A stretch of DNA of 57,782 nucleotides from Scytonema tolypothrichoides VB-61278 (GTDB taxonomy: Bacteria > Cyanobacteriota > Cyanobacteriia > Cyanobacteriales > Nostocaceae): positions 418,517 through 476,298 of the forward strand of contig NZ_JXCA02000022.1 in assembly GCF_000828085.3 (NCBI RefSeq). The letters run 5' to 3'. The translations under genes were made by a program, and so were the position numbers. This document shows positions 16,809-27,316 of this stretch, piece by piece. A model generated the notes under the pieces. It was given only the letters and a program-made list of their open reading frames with translations, was not told where the DNA came from and made no database searches. Each line of letters begins with the position of its first letter. Position 1 is the first letter of the stretch.

Positions 16809-17888
16809 CTACACCTGTCCTAAAGCTACCAAACTACGTTGATCGGGTGTAGACCAGCGACCAACGACTCTACCTAAAACTGACAATTCCTGAACCAATC
16901 GGTCAAACTTTTCAGGGGTCAGGGACTGAGGTCCATCTGATAGAGCCTTAGCAGGATTGGGGTGAACTTCAATCATCAATGAATCTGCACCTGCTGCTAA
17001 AGCTGCCATTGCCATCGGTGTAACGTACTCTGATTTCCCTGTACCATGACTAGGGTCAATCATGATGGGTAAATGTGTTAGCTGTCTCAACACAGGAATA
17101 ACTGATAAATCTAGAGTGTTACGAACATATTTGGAATCAAAAGTTCTAATACCCCGTTCGCAAAGAATCACATTTGGGTTTCCTGCTGCCAGAATATATT
17201 CTGCTGCCATCAGCCACTCATCAATCGTGGCGGACATCCCGCGTTTGATCAGCACAGGTTTATCTTGAGCACCCACTTTCTTTAGCAAGGAGAAGTTTTG
17301 CATATTCCTGGCTCCTATCTGGATCACGTCAGCAACCCTAGACAGTGCTGGTAAATCAGCAGCATCCATTAACTCTGTGATGATACCCAAACCGGTAGCT
17401 TCACGAGCTGCGGCTAACAACTCTAGAGCACTTTCACCATGTCCTTGAAATGCATAGGGTGAAGAGCGAGGTTTGTAAGCGCCGCCACGCAGAAACTTAG
17501 CTCCAGCTGCCTTAACGCGCTTTGCCGTTTCTACAATCATGGCTTCATTTTCTACGGAGCAAGGTCCAGCAACCAGTACAACAGGATGTTGTTCACCAAT
17601 GTAGACAGAACCATTTGGTGTGGGGACAACAACCTCACTAGCTTCTCCATGACGGAATTCTCGACTAACGCGTTTGAAAGGTCGCTGAATTCGCAAGACT
17701 TGCTCAATCCAAGGGCTGCTATTTTGTATCTGCATTGGATCTAGGGTGGCAGTTTCACCAATTAAGCCCAAAACTACTTTGTTGTGTCCGACACTTTTTT
17801 CCACAGTCAGACCCCAAGTGTCATGCAATTCTTGGCTGATGCGAGTAATTTCATCAGCAGGTGTACCATTTTTGACGATAATGATCAT
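16809..17888 (-). CDS. aroG: 3-deoxy-7-phosphoheptulonate (DAHP) synthase, class I-beta
   Basis: Condenses phosphoenolpyruvate and erythrose 4-phosphate, the first step to chorismate. The 359-residue protein has an N-terminal ferredoxin-like regulatory domain (residues 1-70, MIIIVKNGTPADEITRISQE) as in the Thermotoga enzyme, and a TIM barrel with VLVAGPCSVENEAM, FLRGGAYKPRSSPY, IQIGARNMQNF, PVLIKRGMSATIDEWLMAAE and IMIDPSHGTGK. The regulatory domain suggests feedback control by an aromatic amino acid. It is the last gene of the aromatic block in the scytonemin island, where a dedicated aroG is known from Nostoc punctiforme. A 218-nt spacer separates it from trpB. It is probably a pathway-specific copy in addition to a housekeeping one (inference). 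Confidence 0.93.
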   Translation of the reverse strand: MIIIVKNGTPADEITRISQELHDTWGLTVEKSVGHNKVVLGLIGETATLDPMQIQNSSPWIEQVLRIQRPFKRVSREFRHGEASEVVVPTPNGSVYIGEQHPVVLVAGPCSVENEAMIVETAKRVKAAGAKFLRGGAYKPRSSPYAFQGHGESALELLAAAREATGLGIITELMDAADLPALSRVADVIQIGARNMQNFSLLKKVGAQDKPVLIKRGMSATIDEWLMAAEYILAAGNPNVILCERGIRTFDSKYVRNTLDLSVIPVLRQLTHLPIMIDPSHGTGKSEYVTPMAMAALAAGADSLMIEVHPNPAKALSDGPQSLTPEKFDRLVQELSVLGRVVGRWSTPDQRSLVALGQV

Positions 17889-18106
17889 GAATTTTGATTC
17901 CCCGTATTATTTGTGAATTTGTTTTGTATAAACTACTAACGAGTAGTTACTGAATATAGCGGTTCTCATTTGGATGCAGTACGCTTTTTGACTCCACACG
18001 CCAGTCGCCGTGAGAGCACCGAAACAAGGACTGGAGCTTACGCTCCCCTTACCCCTACCCGAACTCCCGGGGAGGGGCAGTTAATAGTCAATAGTCCTTA
18101 AAAAGA

Positions 18107-19348
18107 CTAAGGATTCAGGATTGTAGCAACAGTTTGCACATCTTTATCCCCTCTGCCTGAGCAGTTGATGACAATCCGAGGACTACCTTCTAACTGAGGA
18201 CACAGCTTTTCTAAATAGGCGATCGCATGAGCGGTTTCCAAAGCTGGAATAATCCCTTCTAGTTGAGACAAAAGCTGTAAGGCCTCTAAAGCCTCAGTGT
18301 CGCTGACGCTGTAGTACTCCGCGCGACCAAGTTCTTTGAGATAGCTATGTTCTGGACCTACGCCAGGATAGTCCAAACCAGCACTAATTGAATGTGCTTC
18401 AATGACCTGACCATCATCATCTTGTAATACATAGCTCATCGCGCCGTGCAAGACTCCGATTCGTCCCCGTGTCAGGGTCGCTGCGTGCTTCTGAGTGTCA
18501 ACACCTTCACCGGCTGCTTCAACTCCAATCAGGCGCACAGACGGATCATCCACAAACTCATGGAACAGCCCAATCGCATTGGAACCACCGCCAACACAAG
18601 CCAAGAGAATATCAGGTTTTCCCCCCCATTTTTCTTGAGACTGAGCGCGAGTTTCTTGACCAATGATAGCGTGGAAGTCCCGCACTAGCATGGGGTAGGG
18701 ATGGGGACCTGCAACAGAACCGAGAATATAGTGAGTCGTTTCTACGTTTGTCACCCAATCCCGAATTGCCTCGGAAGTTGCATCCTTAAGTGTTCCAGTA
18801 CCCGCCTCCACTGGACGGACTTCTGCCCCCATCAGCTTCATCCGAAACACATTCAGGGCTTGCCGTTGCATGTCGTGTATGCCCATGTAAATCACGCATT
18901 GTAGACCAAAACGAGCGCACACGGTCGCAGTTGCTACCCCATGCTGACCCGCCCCGGTTTCAGCGATAATGCGCTGCTTACCCATGCGCTTTGCCAGCAA
19001 CACCTGACCTAAAGCGTTATTAATTTTATGTGCACCTGTATGATTTAAATCTTCCCGCTTGAGATAGATTTGCGGTCCTGTACCATCAGTAAGAGCGTAG
19101 TGTGCCGTGAGACGTTCAGCAAAATATAACGGATTGGGTCGTCCCACGTAGTCTTTTAGTAAATTCTGTAACTCTGCTTTGAAGCTTGGTTCGTTGCGAT
19201 ATTGCTCATATGATGTTTCCAATTCACTTAATGCAGCCATTAAGGTTTCAGGAACATATTTACCGCCGAACTTTCCGAATCTCCCCAGGGAGTCTGGTCT
19301 TGCAGTTGTGGATACAACTTGATTATTAGTATCTGAAATGCTAACCAC
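18107..19348 (-). CDS. trpB: Tryptophan synthase beta chain
   Basis: PLP enzyme joining indole and serine. The 413-residue length is standard. Visible motifs are the N-terminal [41 protein letters not shown] (with the PLP lysine), [12 protein letters not shown], the phosphate-binding GGGSNAIG and the late CSGRGDKD. All conserved residues seem present, so the enzyme should be active. In the island it lies downstream of trpA with a 99-nt spacer that folds into a long hairpin. It supplies the tryptophan that ScyB oxidises. Confidence 0.95.
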   Translation of the reverse strand: MVSISDTNNQVVSTTARPDSLGRFGKFGGKYVPETLMAALSELETSYEQYRNEPSFKAELQNLLKDYVGRPNPLYFAERLTAHYALTDGTGPQIYLKREDLNHTGAHKINNALGQVLLAKRMGKQRIIAETGAGQHGVATATVCARFGLQCVIYMGIHDMQRQALNVFRMKLMGAEVRPVEAGTGTLKDATSEAIRDWVTNVETTHYILGSVAGPHPYPMLVRDFHAIIGQETRAQSQEKWGGKPDILLACVGGGSNAIGLFHEFVDDPSVRLIGVEAAGEGVDTQKHAATLTRGRIGVLHGAMSYVLQDDDGQVIEAHSISAGLDYPGVGPEHSYLKELGRAEYYSVSDTEALEALQLLSQLEGIIPALETAHAIAYLEKLCPQLEGSPRIVINCSGRGDKDVQTVATILNP

Positions 19349-19401
19349 TGGATATAACCTCTTATGTTCTAGTAAATTTTCAGAAGTCTTAATAACAGTT
19401 A

Positions 19402-19454
19402 ACAGTGAACAGTTATCAGTAAACAGGTGTTTTTGACTGATAACTGTTCACTGT
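19402..19454. other. Perfect 19-bp hairpin across the trpA stop codon
   Basis: ACAGTGAACAGTTATCAGT (19402-19420) is exactly complementary to 19436-19454 with a 15-nt loop. The right arm includes the last codons of trpA, whose stop is at 19448. There is no T-run on the coding strand directly after the stem, so it may stabilise or process the message rather than terminate it. Confidence 0.7.
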
Positions 19455-20275
19455 ATTGAACCTACCGTTTGAAGTGAGGGGCGAGCGATCGCTGTTTTTA
19501 AATCTTGAGAAAATTCTTCAATAGCTTGTAATCCTTCTGGGGAACTACCATTTGCTAATCTTTGAACAAAAGCACTACCAACAATAACGCCATCTGCGCC
19601 CCAATCCATTACCTGACGTGCTTGTTCAGCTCCAGAGATGCCAAAACCAACAGCGATTGGTTTATCAGTTATCTTTCGCATCTGGGTTAGTAAAATTTTG
19701 ACGCGATCTTGTAATTGAGAACGAACACCTGTGACACCAGTCACACTCACAAGGTAAATAAATCCTTGGGAGTATTTGGCGATCGCCTCAATTCGCTCTT
19801 GAGAACTGGTAGGAGCCACAAGTAAAATGACTTCTATTCCAAATTCTGTGCCTGTGTTAATTAACTCTTCTGCTTCTTCTAAGGGCAAGTCTGGTACGAC
19901 TAATCCCCGTACCCCAACATTAGCGAGTTGTGCCAAAAATGACTTAATACCCAGATTTAAAATTGGATTGTAGTAAGTGAATAGAATAATAGGTGCTTGC
20001 AAGTTTGGACTCACATCTGCAACCATCTCTAACACATGTTCTAACTTAGTTCCCTTGTGCAACGCACGAGTTGCGGCTGCTTGGATAACAGGACCATCTG
20101 CGAGTGGATCAGAGTAAGGAACACCCAGTTCAATAAAGTCAGCGCCATTTCTGTCTAAGATCCGTAAAGCTTCTTTTGTAGTTTCTAAGTCAGGATCTCC
20201 AGCTGTGATGAAGGGAATCAGGGCGCACTGGTTGCTATTTCTTAAAGATTGAAAACGTTGGGAAATGGAAGTCAT
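19448..20275 (-). CDS. trpA: Tryptophan synthase alpha chain
   Basis: Cleaves indole-3-glycerol phosphate to indole and passes it to TrpB. Motifs: [12 protein letters not shown] near the N-terminus, the catalytic Glu in [19 protein letters not shown] (with catalytic Asp downstream), [12 protein letters not shown], the loop TGVTGVRS, and the phosphate site [11 protein letters not shown] plus [12 protein letters not shown]. The ATG at 20275 (MTSISQRFQ) is preferred because AGGTG stands 9 nt before it; an in-frame GTG at 20287 would overlap that site. It is 41 nt downstream of trpC and is likely in one transcript with it. Confidence 0.95.
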   Translation of the reverse strand: MTSISQRFQSLRNSNQCALIPFITAGDPDLETTKEALRILDRNGADFIELGVPYSDPLADGPVIQAAATRALHKGTKLEHVLEMVADVSPNLQAPIILFTYYNPILNLGIKSFLAQLANVGVRGLVVPDLPLEEAEELINTGTEFGIEVILLVAPTSSQERIEAIAKYSQGFIYLVSVTGVTGVRSQLQDRVKILLTQMRKITDKPIAVGFGISGAEQARQVMDWGADGVIVGSAFVQRLANGSSPEGLQAIEEFSQDLKTAIARPSLQTVGSIQ

Positions 20276-20316
20276 CGGATAATGCACCTACGTAATCAGT
20301 GTTTTTATATGACGAG

Positions 20317-21150
20317 CTAAGAATGAAGGAGATTTCGCACAGCCTGTTCTAAATCAGCTTGTTTCACTAACGATTCTCCTACCAAAACGGCACGTGCACC
20401 CGCTTGGGCGACAAGTGATAAATCAGCAGGAGTATATAAACCAGACTCACTGACAATGGTAATGCCAAAGCTTTGCAATTTTGAGCGTCGCTTTTCTACA
20501 AGTTGCTGAGTGAGTGTGATATCCACTGTAAAATCTTCTAGATTACGATTGTTAATTCCTACCAAGCGCAAATCATCAAGTTTTAGCACTCGATCCAGTT
20601 CAGCTAAAGTGTGAACTTCTACCAAAGCTTTCATCCCCAAATCATGAATCACGCGCAAAAAGTCTTGGAGTTGTTCATTTGAAAGGATAGCAGCAATGAG
20701 TAGTACGGCATCTGCGCCTGCAACTCGTGCATAATAGATTTGGTAGATATCGATGATAAACTCTTTGCACAGTAGTGGGAGTCCGATTTGTTCTCTGATA
20801 GCACGCAAGTTATCAAAACTGCCTTGAAAGAACTTTTCGTCAGTCAGAACAGATAGACAAGCTGCACCACCTTGTTCGTAGGCTTGGGCGATCGCCACTG
20901 GGTTAAAGTCAGCCCGCAGAACTCCACGACTCGGCGAAGCTTTCTTAACCTCTGCAATCAGGCTTGGTTGATGGGGATTTTGCTTTAAAGCACTCAGGAA
21001 ATTTCGTACACTCGGAGCAGTACTTAACTGCTGTTGCAAATTCGCTAGTGGTAAATCTTGCCGCATTTGTGCGACTTCTTGCTTTTTGTGCCACACGATC
21101 TCTTCGAGAATATGGCGCGGACGAACATTTGCAGTAGCAACTTGTTTCAT
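20317..21150 (-). CDS. trpC: Indole-3-glycerol phosphate synthase
   Basis: Converts carboxyphenylaminodeoxyribulose phosphate to indole-3-glycerol phosphate. Typical motifs: [35 protein letters not shown] (catalytic Lys), [59 protein letters not shown] and VLVGESLVK. The ATG at 21150 ([12 protein letters not shown]) is chosen because AGGAG precedes it closely and the protein then starts at the usual place; an upstream in-frame start at 21183 adds 11 residues. It follows trpEG closely. No trpF or trpD is near, so those steps must be supplied from elsewhere in the genome. Confidence 0.95.
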   Translation of the reverse strand: MKQVATANVRPRHILEEIVWHKKQEVAQMRQDLPLANLQQQLSTAPSVRNFLSALKQNPHQPSLIAEVKKASPSRGVLRADFNPVAIAQAYEQGGAACLSVLTDEKFFQGSFDNLRAIREQIGLPLLCKEFIIDIYQIYYARVAGADAVLLIAAILSNEQLQDFLRVIHDLGMKALVEVHTLAELDRVLKLDDLRLVGINNRNLEDFTVDITLTQQLVEKRRSKLQSFGITIVSESGLYTPADLSLVAQAGARAVLVGESLVKQADLEQAVRNLLHS

Positions 21151-21202
21151 AGACTCCTGGTGAGATGAGGGAGTAGAAAGCACAGGGAGTGAGGGAGAAT
21201 AA

Positions 21203-23404
21203 CTATTGACTAATGACTAATGACTCTTGAGTGTGAGTGTATGCACGGACTACGTTTTTAATGATTGCCAGACCAAGTTCTCCTGCCAGAGTCATAATGG
21301 ATTCTGGATGAAATTGCACAGCTGCGATAGGAAGTGTTTGATGCTCAATTGCCATGATCACATCGTCATCTGAAATTGCTGTTACCTTCAGTTGTGCTGG
21401 CAATTTTTGCGGTAAAGCAAACAAGGAATGGTATCTACCCACAGAAAATGATTCTGGTAAACTCTTGAAGAGCACAGAATTTGAATCGGTGACAAAAATC
21501 CGTGAAGATTTACCATGTTGAGGATAGTTGAGAACTCCTAGTTCTCCACCAAACGATTCAACAATACCTTGCAGTCCCAGACAGACTCCAAAAAGTGGAA
21601 TTTGCCGACGCAAGCAAGCTTGCACAGTTTCTGGAACACGAAAATCATTCGGTCTACCAGGACCTGGAGATAAAACAACTAAGTCTGGACGTTCTGTGTC
21701 AAACAGCGATTCCGAAAACCCATGACGTAATGTTGTGACTGTCGCACCCGTTTGGCGGATGTAATTTGCGAGTGTGTGAACAAAAGAATCTTCGTAGTCG
21801 ATGAGTAAGATGCGTTTAAGCGGTTCAACATCGCCAATGTAGGAGTTCAATTTTGTTGAGTGAGATTCTTGAGATTTTTTCCCTTGTTTCGCGCGACGAA
21901 TTGTCTCAAATAAAGCCGCAGCTTTAGTCATTGTCTCTTGTTCTTCTGCTGCGGGCAAGGAGTCATAAAGAATAGTCGCGCCGACTCTCACTTCAGCGAT
22001 TGAGTCTTTTAAGCGAATTGTCCGCAAAATCAATCCAGTATTAAAATTGCCGTTGAAGTTTAAATAACCGACAGCTCCACCATACCACCGTCGAGCACTA
22101 CGCTCATGGTTTTCGATAAACTGGATTGCTGAGCGTTTGGGTGCGCCTGTCACTGTCACAGCCCAAGTATGGCTCAAAAAGGCATCCAAAGCATCAAATT
22201 CTGGTCTTAATAATCCCTCAACATGATCCACTGTGTGAATCAAATGGCTATACAATTCTATTTGACGACGACCAATCACTTGTACTGAACCCGGTTCGCA
22301 AATCCGTGATTTGTCATTACGATCTACGTCTGTACACATGGTCAGTTCGGCTTCTTCTTTCCCAGAGTTAAGAAGTTGACGAATCTGTTCGGCATCATCT
22401 AAAGCATCTTGTCCTCGGGTAATCGTCCCACTGATTGGGCAAGTCTCTACACGCCTACCTTCAACTCGCACAAACATTTCTGGAGATGCACCGATAAGAT
22501 ACTCTCCACCTAAGTTAAATATAAACCCATAGGGACTGGGATTAATTTGCTGTAGTGTTTGGAATAGTTTGCTCGGTGGTTCTTCACAGGATTCAAAAAA
22601 GCTTTGACTGGGAACAACTTCAAATAAGTCTCCTCGATGGAAGTAATCTAGTGCGACTTCTACTTGCTTTGCATACTTCCCTGGCTGATGGTCAGAACTT
22701 AGAGTGGGAACATAGCGTTCTCCTTTATAATCGAAAGAGTCACCTGTTCGTGGAAGATTTTTGGTACTGCCATGCGCTGTTTCAAAGTCGTACTGTATAC
22801 GGTATGCTTGTTGCAAGTAGTAGTCAACAACGAGGAGTTCATCCGGTAGATACAGTACCAAATCCCGCTGATCTGTAGGACGCTCTAAACGCTTGGAAAT
22901 TGGTTCAAACTGGAATACCAAGTCATATCCAAACGCGCCATACAGTCCTAAATGCTCGTCCTCATCACTAGAAAAAGCATGGAGAATCTCGCGGATAACT
23001 GTAAAGGCAGAAGGTTGCTTACTGCGCTCTTCTTCTGCAAATAGTTGAACAGTTGGCTTGACAAAACCACTGATGTCATTATCAACCAATTTGACTTCTT
23101 GAAGTTGAGAATGCCCTGACAATCGCTCAAAAAGTATTGGTAGAAGCACTTCGCCTCGCTTGTTGAGCGCTCTTAGCGTAAAAGCTCTCTCGCGTGTTGT
23201 TACCTCTAGTGGTGGATTGACAAATGCCAGCGCCCACCTTTTATATCTCCCTGGATACTCATAGCTACTTTTGAGTAAACCTCCACGCTGAGAGTTTAGG
23301 TGAAACAAAATTTCGTCTAGAGCTGTGTCTGTTTGCACTTCGCTGATGAAGCGAGATACACTTATACCGCCAAGAGTTGTGTAGGAGTGAGAATCAACAA
23401 TCAT
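21203..23404 (-). CDS. trpE: Anthranilate synthase, fused TrpE-TrpG
   Basis: A 733-residue fusion. The TrpE part (about 1-515) carries [58 protein letters not shown] and [15 protein letters not shown]. The TrpG amidotransferase (about 530-725) has [28 protein letters not shown], the nucleophile loop GVCLGLQG and AVQFHPES. The single chain makes anthranilate from chorismate with glutamine. Such fusions occur in the scytonemin cluster, while housekeeping cyanobacterial TrpE and TrpG are usually separate. The start at 23404 ([10 protein letters not shown]) follows AGAGA; a TTG two codons earlier is possible. It heads the trpE-trpC-trpA-trpB-aroG block. Confidence 0.95.
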   Translation of the reverse strand: MIVDSHSYTTLGGISVSRFISEVQTDTALDEILFHLNSQRGGLLKSSYEYPGRYKRWALAFVNPPLEVTTRERAFTLRALNKRGEVLLPILFERLSGHSQLQEVKLVDNDISGFVKPTVQLFAEEERSKQPSAFTVIREILHAFSSDEDEHLGLYGAFGYDLVFQFEPISKRLERPTDQRDLVLYLPDELLVVDYYLQQAYRIQYDFETAHGSTKNLPRTGDSFDYKGERYVPTLSSDHQPGKYAKQVEVALDYFHRGDLFEVVPSQSFFESCEEPPSKLFQTLQQINPSPYGFIFNLGGEYLIGASPEMFVRVEGRRVETCPISGTITRGQDALDDAEQIRQLLNSGKEEAELTMCTDVDRNDKSRICEPGSVQVIGRRQIELYSHLIHTVDHVEGLLRPEFDALDAFLSHTWAVTVTGAPKRSAIQFIENHERSARRWYGGAVGYLNFNGNFNTGLILRTIRLKDSIAEVRVGATILYDSLPAAEEQETMTKAAALFETIRRAKQGKKSQESHSTKLNSYIGDVEPLKRILLIDYEDSFVHTLANYIRQTGATVTTLRHGFSESLFDTERPDLVVLSPGPGRPNDFRVPETVQACLRRQIPLFGVCLGLQGIVESFGGELGVLNYPQHGKSSRIFVTDSNSVLFKSLPESFSVGRYHSLFALPQKLPAQLKVTAISDDDVIMAIEHQTLPIAAVQFHPESIMTLAGELGLAIIKNVVRAYTHTQESLVISQ

Positions 23405-24111
23405 GCGCAATTTCTCTGAAGTAGTGATGAGTCATTAATCATTAGTCATCTATCAAAATTTTGACTAATGACTTTCAACTATTATGTGTTTGTACTATGT
23501 CAATTAAAAAATTACATACTACAACCAAAATCCAAGATTTTGGGAGCAAAAAGTAGTATATTGATTGTGTCCCAAATTGGGCGTTATTGTAGTTGTCTCT
23601 TCAAATAAGAGCCTTATTGTCAAAAGGGAACGAGCCGACAAACCTATTTATTATGAATATGTTGCATTCAACTAAGTCACAAGGTTAAACCATCAATTAC
23701 CGACTACTAACAGCCTGCAATTAACAGTCCAAACCTTAAGCAAAGTTTTAGATTTGAATGCTACTTGGTATGAGATTAGCGTATCTAAATGTTAAAGAAT
23801 GAGATATGAACAATTTTTTGATAATTGCGTCAATTTTTTTGCTTTTGCTTTCATACTTAAGTACAATTTTTAGAACAGTATGAAAATATTTTTTTGCTTC
23901 TATCGTGGGTTATAAGTGAAGATATGCCTTAGGATAGGTATTATTTTACTTGCCGTCAGTCATCAAATAATAGTATCGAATAGAACTTAATATAAAAGTA
24001 ATTTCAGTACAATCTGAAGGGTATTTTGAGTTGCTCTCCCGTGTTTGTTGTGGAAAACTTTGATTTTTGGGTACAGGACACAGAGCGTTGAAGATATTAA
24101 GCTTTGGTTAG
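23405..24111. other. Spacer upstream of trpE without visible genes
   Basis: About 700 nt, AT-rich. It shows heptamer-like stretches (GACTAATGACT near 23460, pairing with AGTCATTA near 23435) and a short CCCAAATTGGG palindrome (23571-23581). No tryptophan-rich leader peptide was found in a quick scan, and the scyA-type element is absent. Confidence 0.6.
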
Positions 24112-25032
24112 TTAAGTCTGCGAAACTGGCGTACGCGCAAGATTTGACCAATTCTGACTAAGAATCCACTGCTTTAGTGATGTCAATTGCACTGGAAGCT
24201 TCTGAACAACTGGCTGCATATTAATAATTGCAGGAGACTGGGGTTGTTCTACAAACCATCGATACAACGCAGCAATTTCAGTTCCGATAGGTTCTCCCAT
24301 TCCAGCGTTCATCTGCTGCTCAAACTGATCAAGGGGAATTGGATAGTAGTTCACTGCACGACCAAAGACAGAAGCAAATTGTTGTGCAATCTCATGACCA
24401 GTAAGAACTTCCGGTCCACCAATATTGAAAATCGAACCAGAAAGATCTGGACGCTTCAGAGCCTCAACCGCCAATGCTGCCACATCCGCTACACTAATCC
24501 AAGAAGCTTTGAAATCGCTAGTCATTGGGTAGGCTACAGTTCCCTGTTGCACAATAGTTGGTGCTGACCAAGGAGCAGCCAAATTCTCCATATAAAACGT
24601 CGGGCGTAAAATGATGTTCGACAGCCCACTTTGCTGTAGATACCTTTGTACCTCCCTTTTAAGATCTAAGGCTTTAACATTGGTACTTGCGTTTGCTACC
24701 ACAACACTAGTATTAAATACTATGTGGTTGACTCCAGCTGCCTTAGCCGCATCAATTGCATTGCGCCCATACTCAACCACAGCCGTGCTAAACTCTAGCG
24801 GTAGCACCAGAAAAACTGCGTCAATTCCCTCACTGGCTGTCTTCAGGCTTACTGGATCTTTTAAGTCGCCAACAACAACTTCGGCACCGGATTGCCCTAA
24901 AGCTTGAGCTTTGCCAGGATCACGGACAACTACACGAACCTGGTGTCTATGCTGTAAAAGCTGACGAACAACTGAACCCCCCTGAACACCCGTTGCTCCA
25001 TAGACAAGCACTCTTTGCTGTGCGTATTCCAC
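24112..25032 (-). CDS. NmrA-family NAD(P)-binding protein
   Basis: A 306-residue protein with the dinucleotide-binding loop VYGATGVQGGSVVRQLL at residues 9-25, then VVGDLKDPVSLKTA and the atypical-SDR core (FNTSVVVANAS, NIILRPTFYMENL, SVADVAALAVEAL, FNIGGPEVLTG). The family includes quinone reductases such as QorB/YtfG and redox-sensing regulators such as NmrA. Substrate is not known here. It is divergent from an HxlR-type regulator, the usual arrangement for redox or quinone-responsive pairs. Both genes interrupt the scytonemin island between eboF and trpE. A part in pigment chemistry is conceivable (the intermediates are redox-active) but not shown. Confidence 0.8.
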   Translation of the reverse strand: MEYAQQRVLVYGATGVQGGSVVRQLLQHRHQVRVVVRDPGKAQALGQSGAEVVVGDLKDPVSLKTASEGIDAVFLVLPLEFSTAVVEYGRNAIDAAKAAGVNHIVFNTSVVVANASTNVKALDLKREVQRYLQQSGLSNIILRPTFYMENLAAPWSAPTIVQQGTVAYPMTSDFKASWISVADVAALAVEALKRPDLSGSIFNIGGPEVLTGHEIAQQFASVFGRAVNYYPIPLDQFEQQMNAGMGEPIGTEIAALYRWFVEQPQSPAIINMQPVVQKLPVQLTSLKQWILSQNWSNLARTPVSQT

Positions 25033-25149
25033 TGTTTACCGCTCCTTTCATCGCATCTGTTCTAAAACTAGCGTCACTGAGGCTGAGTTTTTCTCATGTC
25101 ACAGTTCTACTGAGATTAGTATCAGCAGCCTTGCTTAAAAGTTCAAGTA

Positions 25150-25173
25150 GGTACAATAATGTGGTGTAGTACC
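25150..25173. promoter_or_regulatory. Candidate operator between the NmrA-like and HxlR genes
   Basis: GGTAC (25150-25154) and GTACC (25169-25173) form an inverted repeat, nested in a wider one (AGTAGG at 25146-25151 with CCTACT at 25182-25187). It precedes the ATG at 25198 and lies in the divergent promoter region, as expected for HxlR autoregulation. Confidence 0.45.
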
Positions 25174-25197
25174 AAAAATTATCCTACTGGAATAACC

Positions 25198-25557
25198 ATG
25201 AATATCAGTGGACAAAATCAATGTCCTGTAGCATTAACTATCGAGGTTATCGGAGGAAAATGGAAACCAATGATTTTGTATTCTCTGCTTCCAGGCACAA
25301 AGCGCTTTGGTGATCTCAAGCGATTACTACCTGAAGTGACTCAGCGGATGTTAACACTCCAACTTCGAGAATTGGAAGAGGATGGAATCGTCCAACGAAC
25401 TGTGTATGCTGAAGTTCCTCCAAGAGTTGAATATTCGTTGACTGAGTTTGGGAAAACCTTGGAGCCAGTTTTATTGATTATGGTTGCTTGGGGGAATAAG
25501 TTTATTGAACAAACAGCAAAGAACAAGATGGCTGTAAAACAGACTGCTAATGTCTAA
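25198..25557 (+). CDS. HxlR-family transcriptional regulator
   Basis: A 119-residue winged-helix protein. The family core is complete: CPVALTIEVIGGKWKPMIL, then FGDLKRLLPEVTQRMLTLQL (recognition helix region) and LEEDGIVQRTVYAEVPPRVEY, followed by SLTEFGKTLEPVL. The first cysteine (CPVA) is the conserved thiol that senses electrophiles or quinones in HypR/QorR-type members. The ATG at 25198 is preferred over one at 25159, because the latter would place a candidate operator inside the gene and add a non-conserved N-terminus. It probably controls itself and the divergent NmrA-like gene. Confidence 0.85.
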   Translation: MNISGQNQCPVALTIEVIGGKWKPMILYSLLPGTKRFGDLKRLLPEVTQRMLTLQLRELEEDGIVQRTVYAEVPPRVEYSLTEFGKTLEPVLLIMVAWGNKFIEQTAKNKMAVKQTANV

Positions 25558-25592
25558 AATATTAAATTTTACATCATTCTCAACAAGACTAG

Positions 25593-25661
25593 AAAAACTG
25601 GGTTTATGAACGAAAAATCAAAGGCTCGGTGGTTGTATGAGTTGTAAGAAACCCGGTTTTT
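25593..25661. repeat. Inverted repeat in the HxlR-eboF spacer
   Basis: AAAAACTGGGTTT (25593-25605) pairs with AAACCCGGTTTTT (25649-25661), one G-T mismatch, with a 43-nt loop. This ACCCGGTTT motif is a common dispersed repeat in cyanobacteria. Nothing else is seen in 25558-25879. Confidence 0.6.
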
Positions 25662-25879
25662 GAAGCTGGTGCAAGATATCAGAAAGCACAAATAACTCAA
25701 AGATGCAAATTAGCAGGTAGCTAATTTGCATACAAGATGTACAAATCAGTTGTAAAGCTTTACAGTGATCGCTTATGATCTTCTAGAATCTAAGTCTAAG
25801 GATTTGTGTGAGAATAGACATGCTCAATCCTTACTATAGCCTCCGTTTCCGGACAAAAAAAATTTTTTAGACCGAGTAA

Positions 25880-27253
25880 TTAAAGAGTGAGATGTTTAAG
25901 AATTAAGTTGCAAACATCTCTGGCTGCGATTGATTCAGACTCAAGTAAGTGAGTTTGGCGAGTCATAAACAATGGTCTATTGGCACCAGAAGCGGTGATA
26001 CAACCGTGAGAACCACGCACTAGATTAGCATCTAAGGGAATAACATCCATCAAGTAGCGAAAACCAAGCTGTTTTTTTAACAGTTTTAAACCAATTTTGA
26101 ACTGGGGAAATTTAATATTAGGATCAATGAATAATTCCACAGGATCATAACCAGGCTTACGATGAATATCAACTGTTCTGGCAAAATCAGGGGCACGATT
26201 GTCATCAAGCCAGTAGTAGTATGTAAACCAAGCGTCTGAGTTTGCGATCGCCACTAATTCCCCTGACCTTGAGTGATTCAAACCGTAACCTGGCTTCTCG
26301 TCTTCACCTAAAACTTGAGCAACACCGTGGGTGTTTTCTAAAAGCGATCGCACTTTCGCAATATAAAACGGATCATTAACATAAACATGAGCAATTTGAT
26401 GGTCAGCGACAGCAAAAGCCTGACTTGCACCAGGGTCAAGCAGTTCTCGCCCCAATTCCTCACGCACGGTTAGCAAACCATTTTCCCGCAGTATCCGATT
26501 GAGGTGGACGGGTTGGGATACGGGTGTAATACCGTATTCTGACAAAACAATAACTTGAGCACCTCGATTTTCGTAGTATTGAATCAAATCGCCGCAAACA
26601 GCATCAATTTCTTGTAAATCCTTGGTGACTCGCTTATCTTCAGGACCAAACTTTTGCAAGCAATAATCTAAATGAGGTAGATAAATCAGTGTCAGCGTCG
26701 GGTTTTTGCGTTCTTCCACCCACTTAGCTGAAGAAGCGATCCACTGGGTAGAAGCAATCGATGTGTTGGGACCCCAAAAATTGAACAGAGGAAACTGACC
26801 GAGTTCAGCTTGGAGGGGCGATCGCCATTCTTGAGGCTGTGTATAAATATCGGGTAATTTTCTACCATCAGCTGGATACATTGGTCGCGGGGTAACTGCA
26901 TAGTCCGCAAACGAGTACATGTTGTACCACCAAAACAAATTGGCGCAGGTAAAGGAGGGATCCAGTGAATGCGCGATATCCCACACTTTGGGAGTCTGAA
27001 CAAGTTTATTAGACTGTCGCCAAAATTTTACTTCACACTCGTCGCGAAAGTACCACCCATTAGCAACAATGCCATGTTCATTCGGCATTTTGCCTGTGAG
27101 ATAGGTTGCTTGAACTGTGCAGGTAACAGCAGGTAACACGGGGGCAATTGGAACGACTTTCCCAGAAGCCGCCCAACTTGACAGCGACGGTGTATTCTCT
27201 CCCAATAGACTAGACGTTAATCCCACTACGTTGAGAACAACAGTTTTATTCAT
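25880..27253 (-). CDS. eboF: EboF: alkaline-phosphatase-superfamily phosphodiesterase-like protein
   Basis: A 457-residue member of the type I phosphodiesterase/nucleotide pyrophosphatase family. The metal-site region reads PAVTCTVQATYLTGKMPNEH with Thr44 the likely nucleophile; YLPHLDYCLQKFGP, VLSEYGIT and the late GSHGCI supply further metal ligands. eboF belongs to the ebo set that is needed to move the scytonemin monomer to the periplasm in Nostoc punctiforme; its reaction is not known. The N-terminus is not a clear signal peptide, so a cytoplasmic location is likely. It is separated from eboE by a methyltransferase gene and two long spacers, so it may be transcribed apart from the other ebo genes. 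Confidence 0.85.
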   Translation of the reverse strand: MNKTVVLNVVGLTSSLLGENTPSLSSWAASGKVVPIAPVLPAVTCTVQATYLTGKMPNEHGIVANGWYFRDECEVKFWRQSNKLVQTPKVWDIAHSLDPSFTCANLFWWYNMYSFADYAVTPRPMYPADGRKLPDIYTQPQEWRSPLQAELGQFPLFNFWGPNTSIASTQWIASSAKWVEERKNPTLTLIYLPHLDYCLQKFGPEDKRVTKDLQEIDAVCGDLIQYYENRGAQVIVLSEYGITPVSQPVHLNRILRENGLLTVREELGRELLDPGASQAFAVADHQIAHVYVNDPFYIAKVRSLLENTHGVAQVLGEDEKPGYGLNHSRSGELVAIANSDAWFTYYYWLDDNRAPDFARTVDIHRKPGYDPVELFIDPNIKFPQFKIGLKLLKKQLGFRYLMDVIPLDANLVRGSHGCITASGANRPLFMTRQTHLLESESIAARDVCNLILKHLTL

Positions 27254-27316
27254 AGTCGCAAATTCCAGGGAGTCGGCACAATTTCATGTCAGAATGATGA
27301 TTTCAATCTTAGTTCT

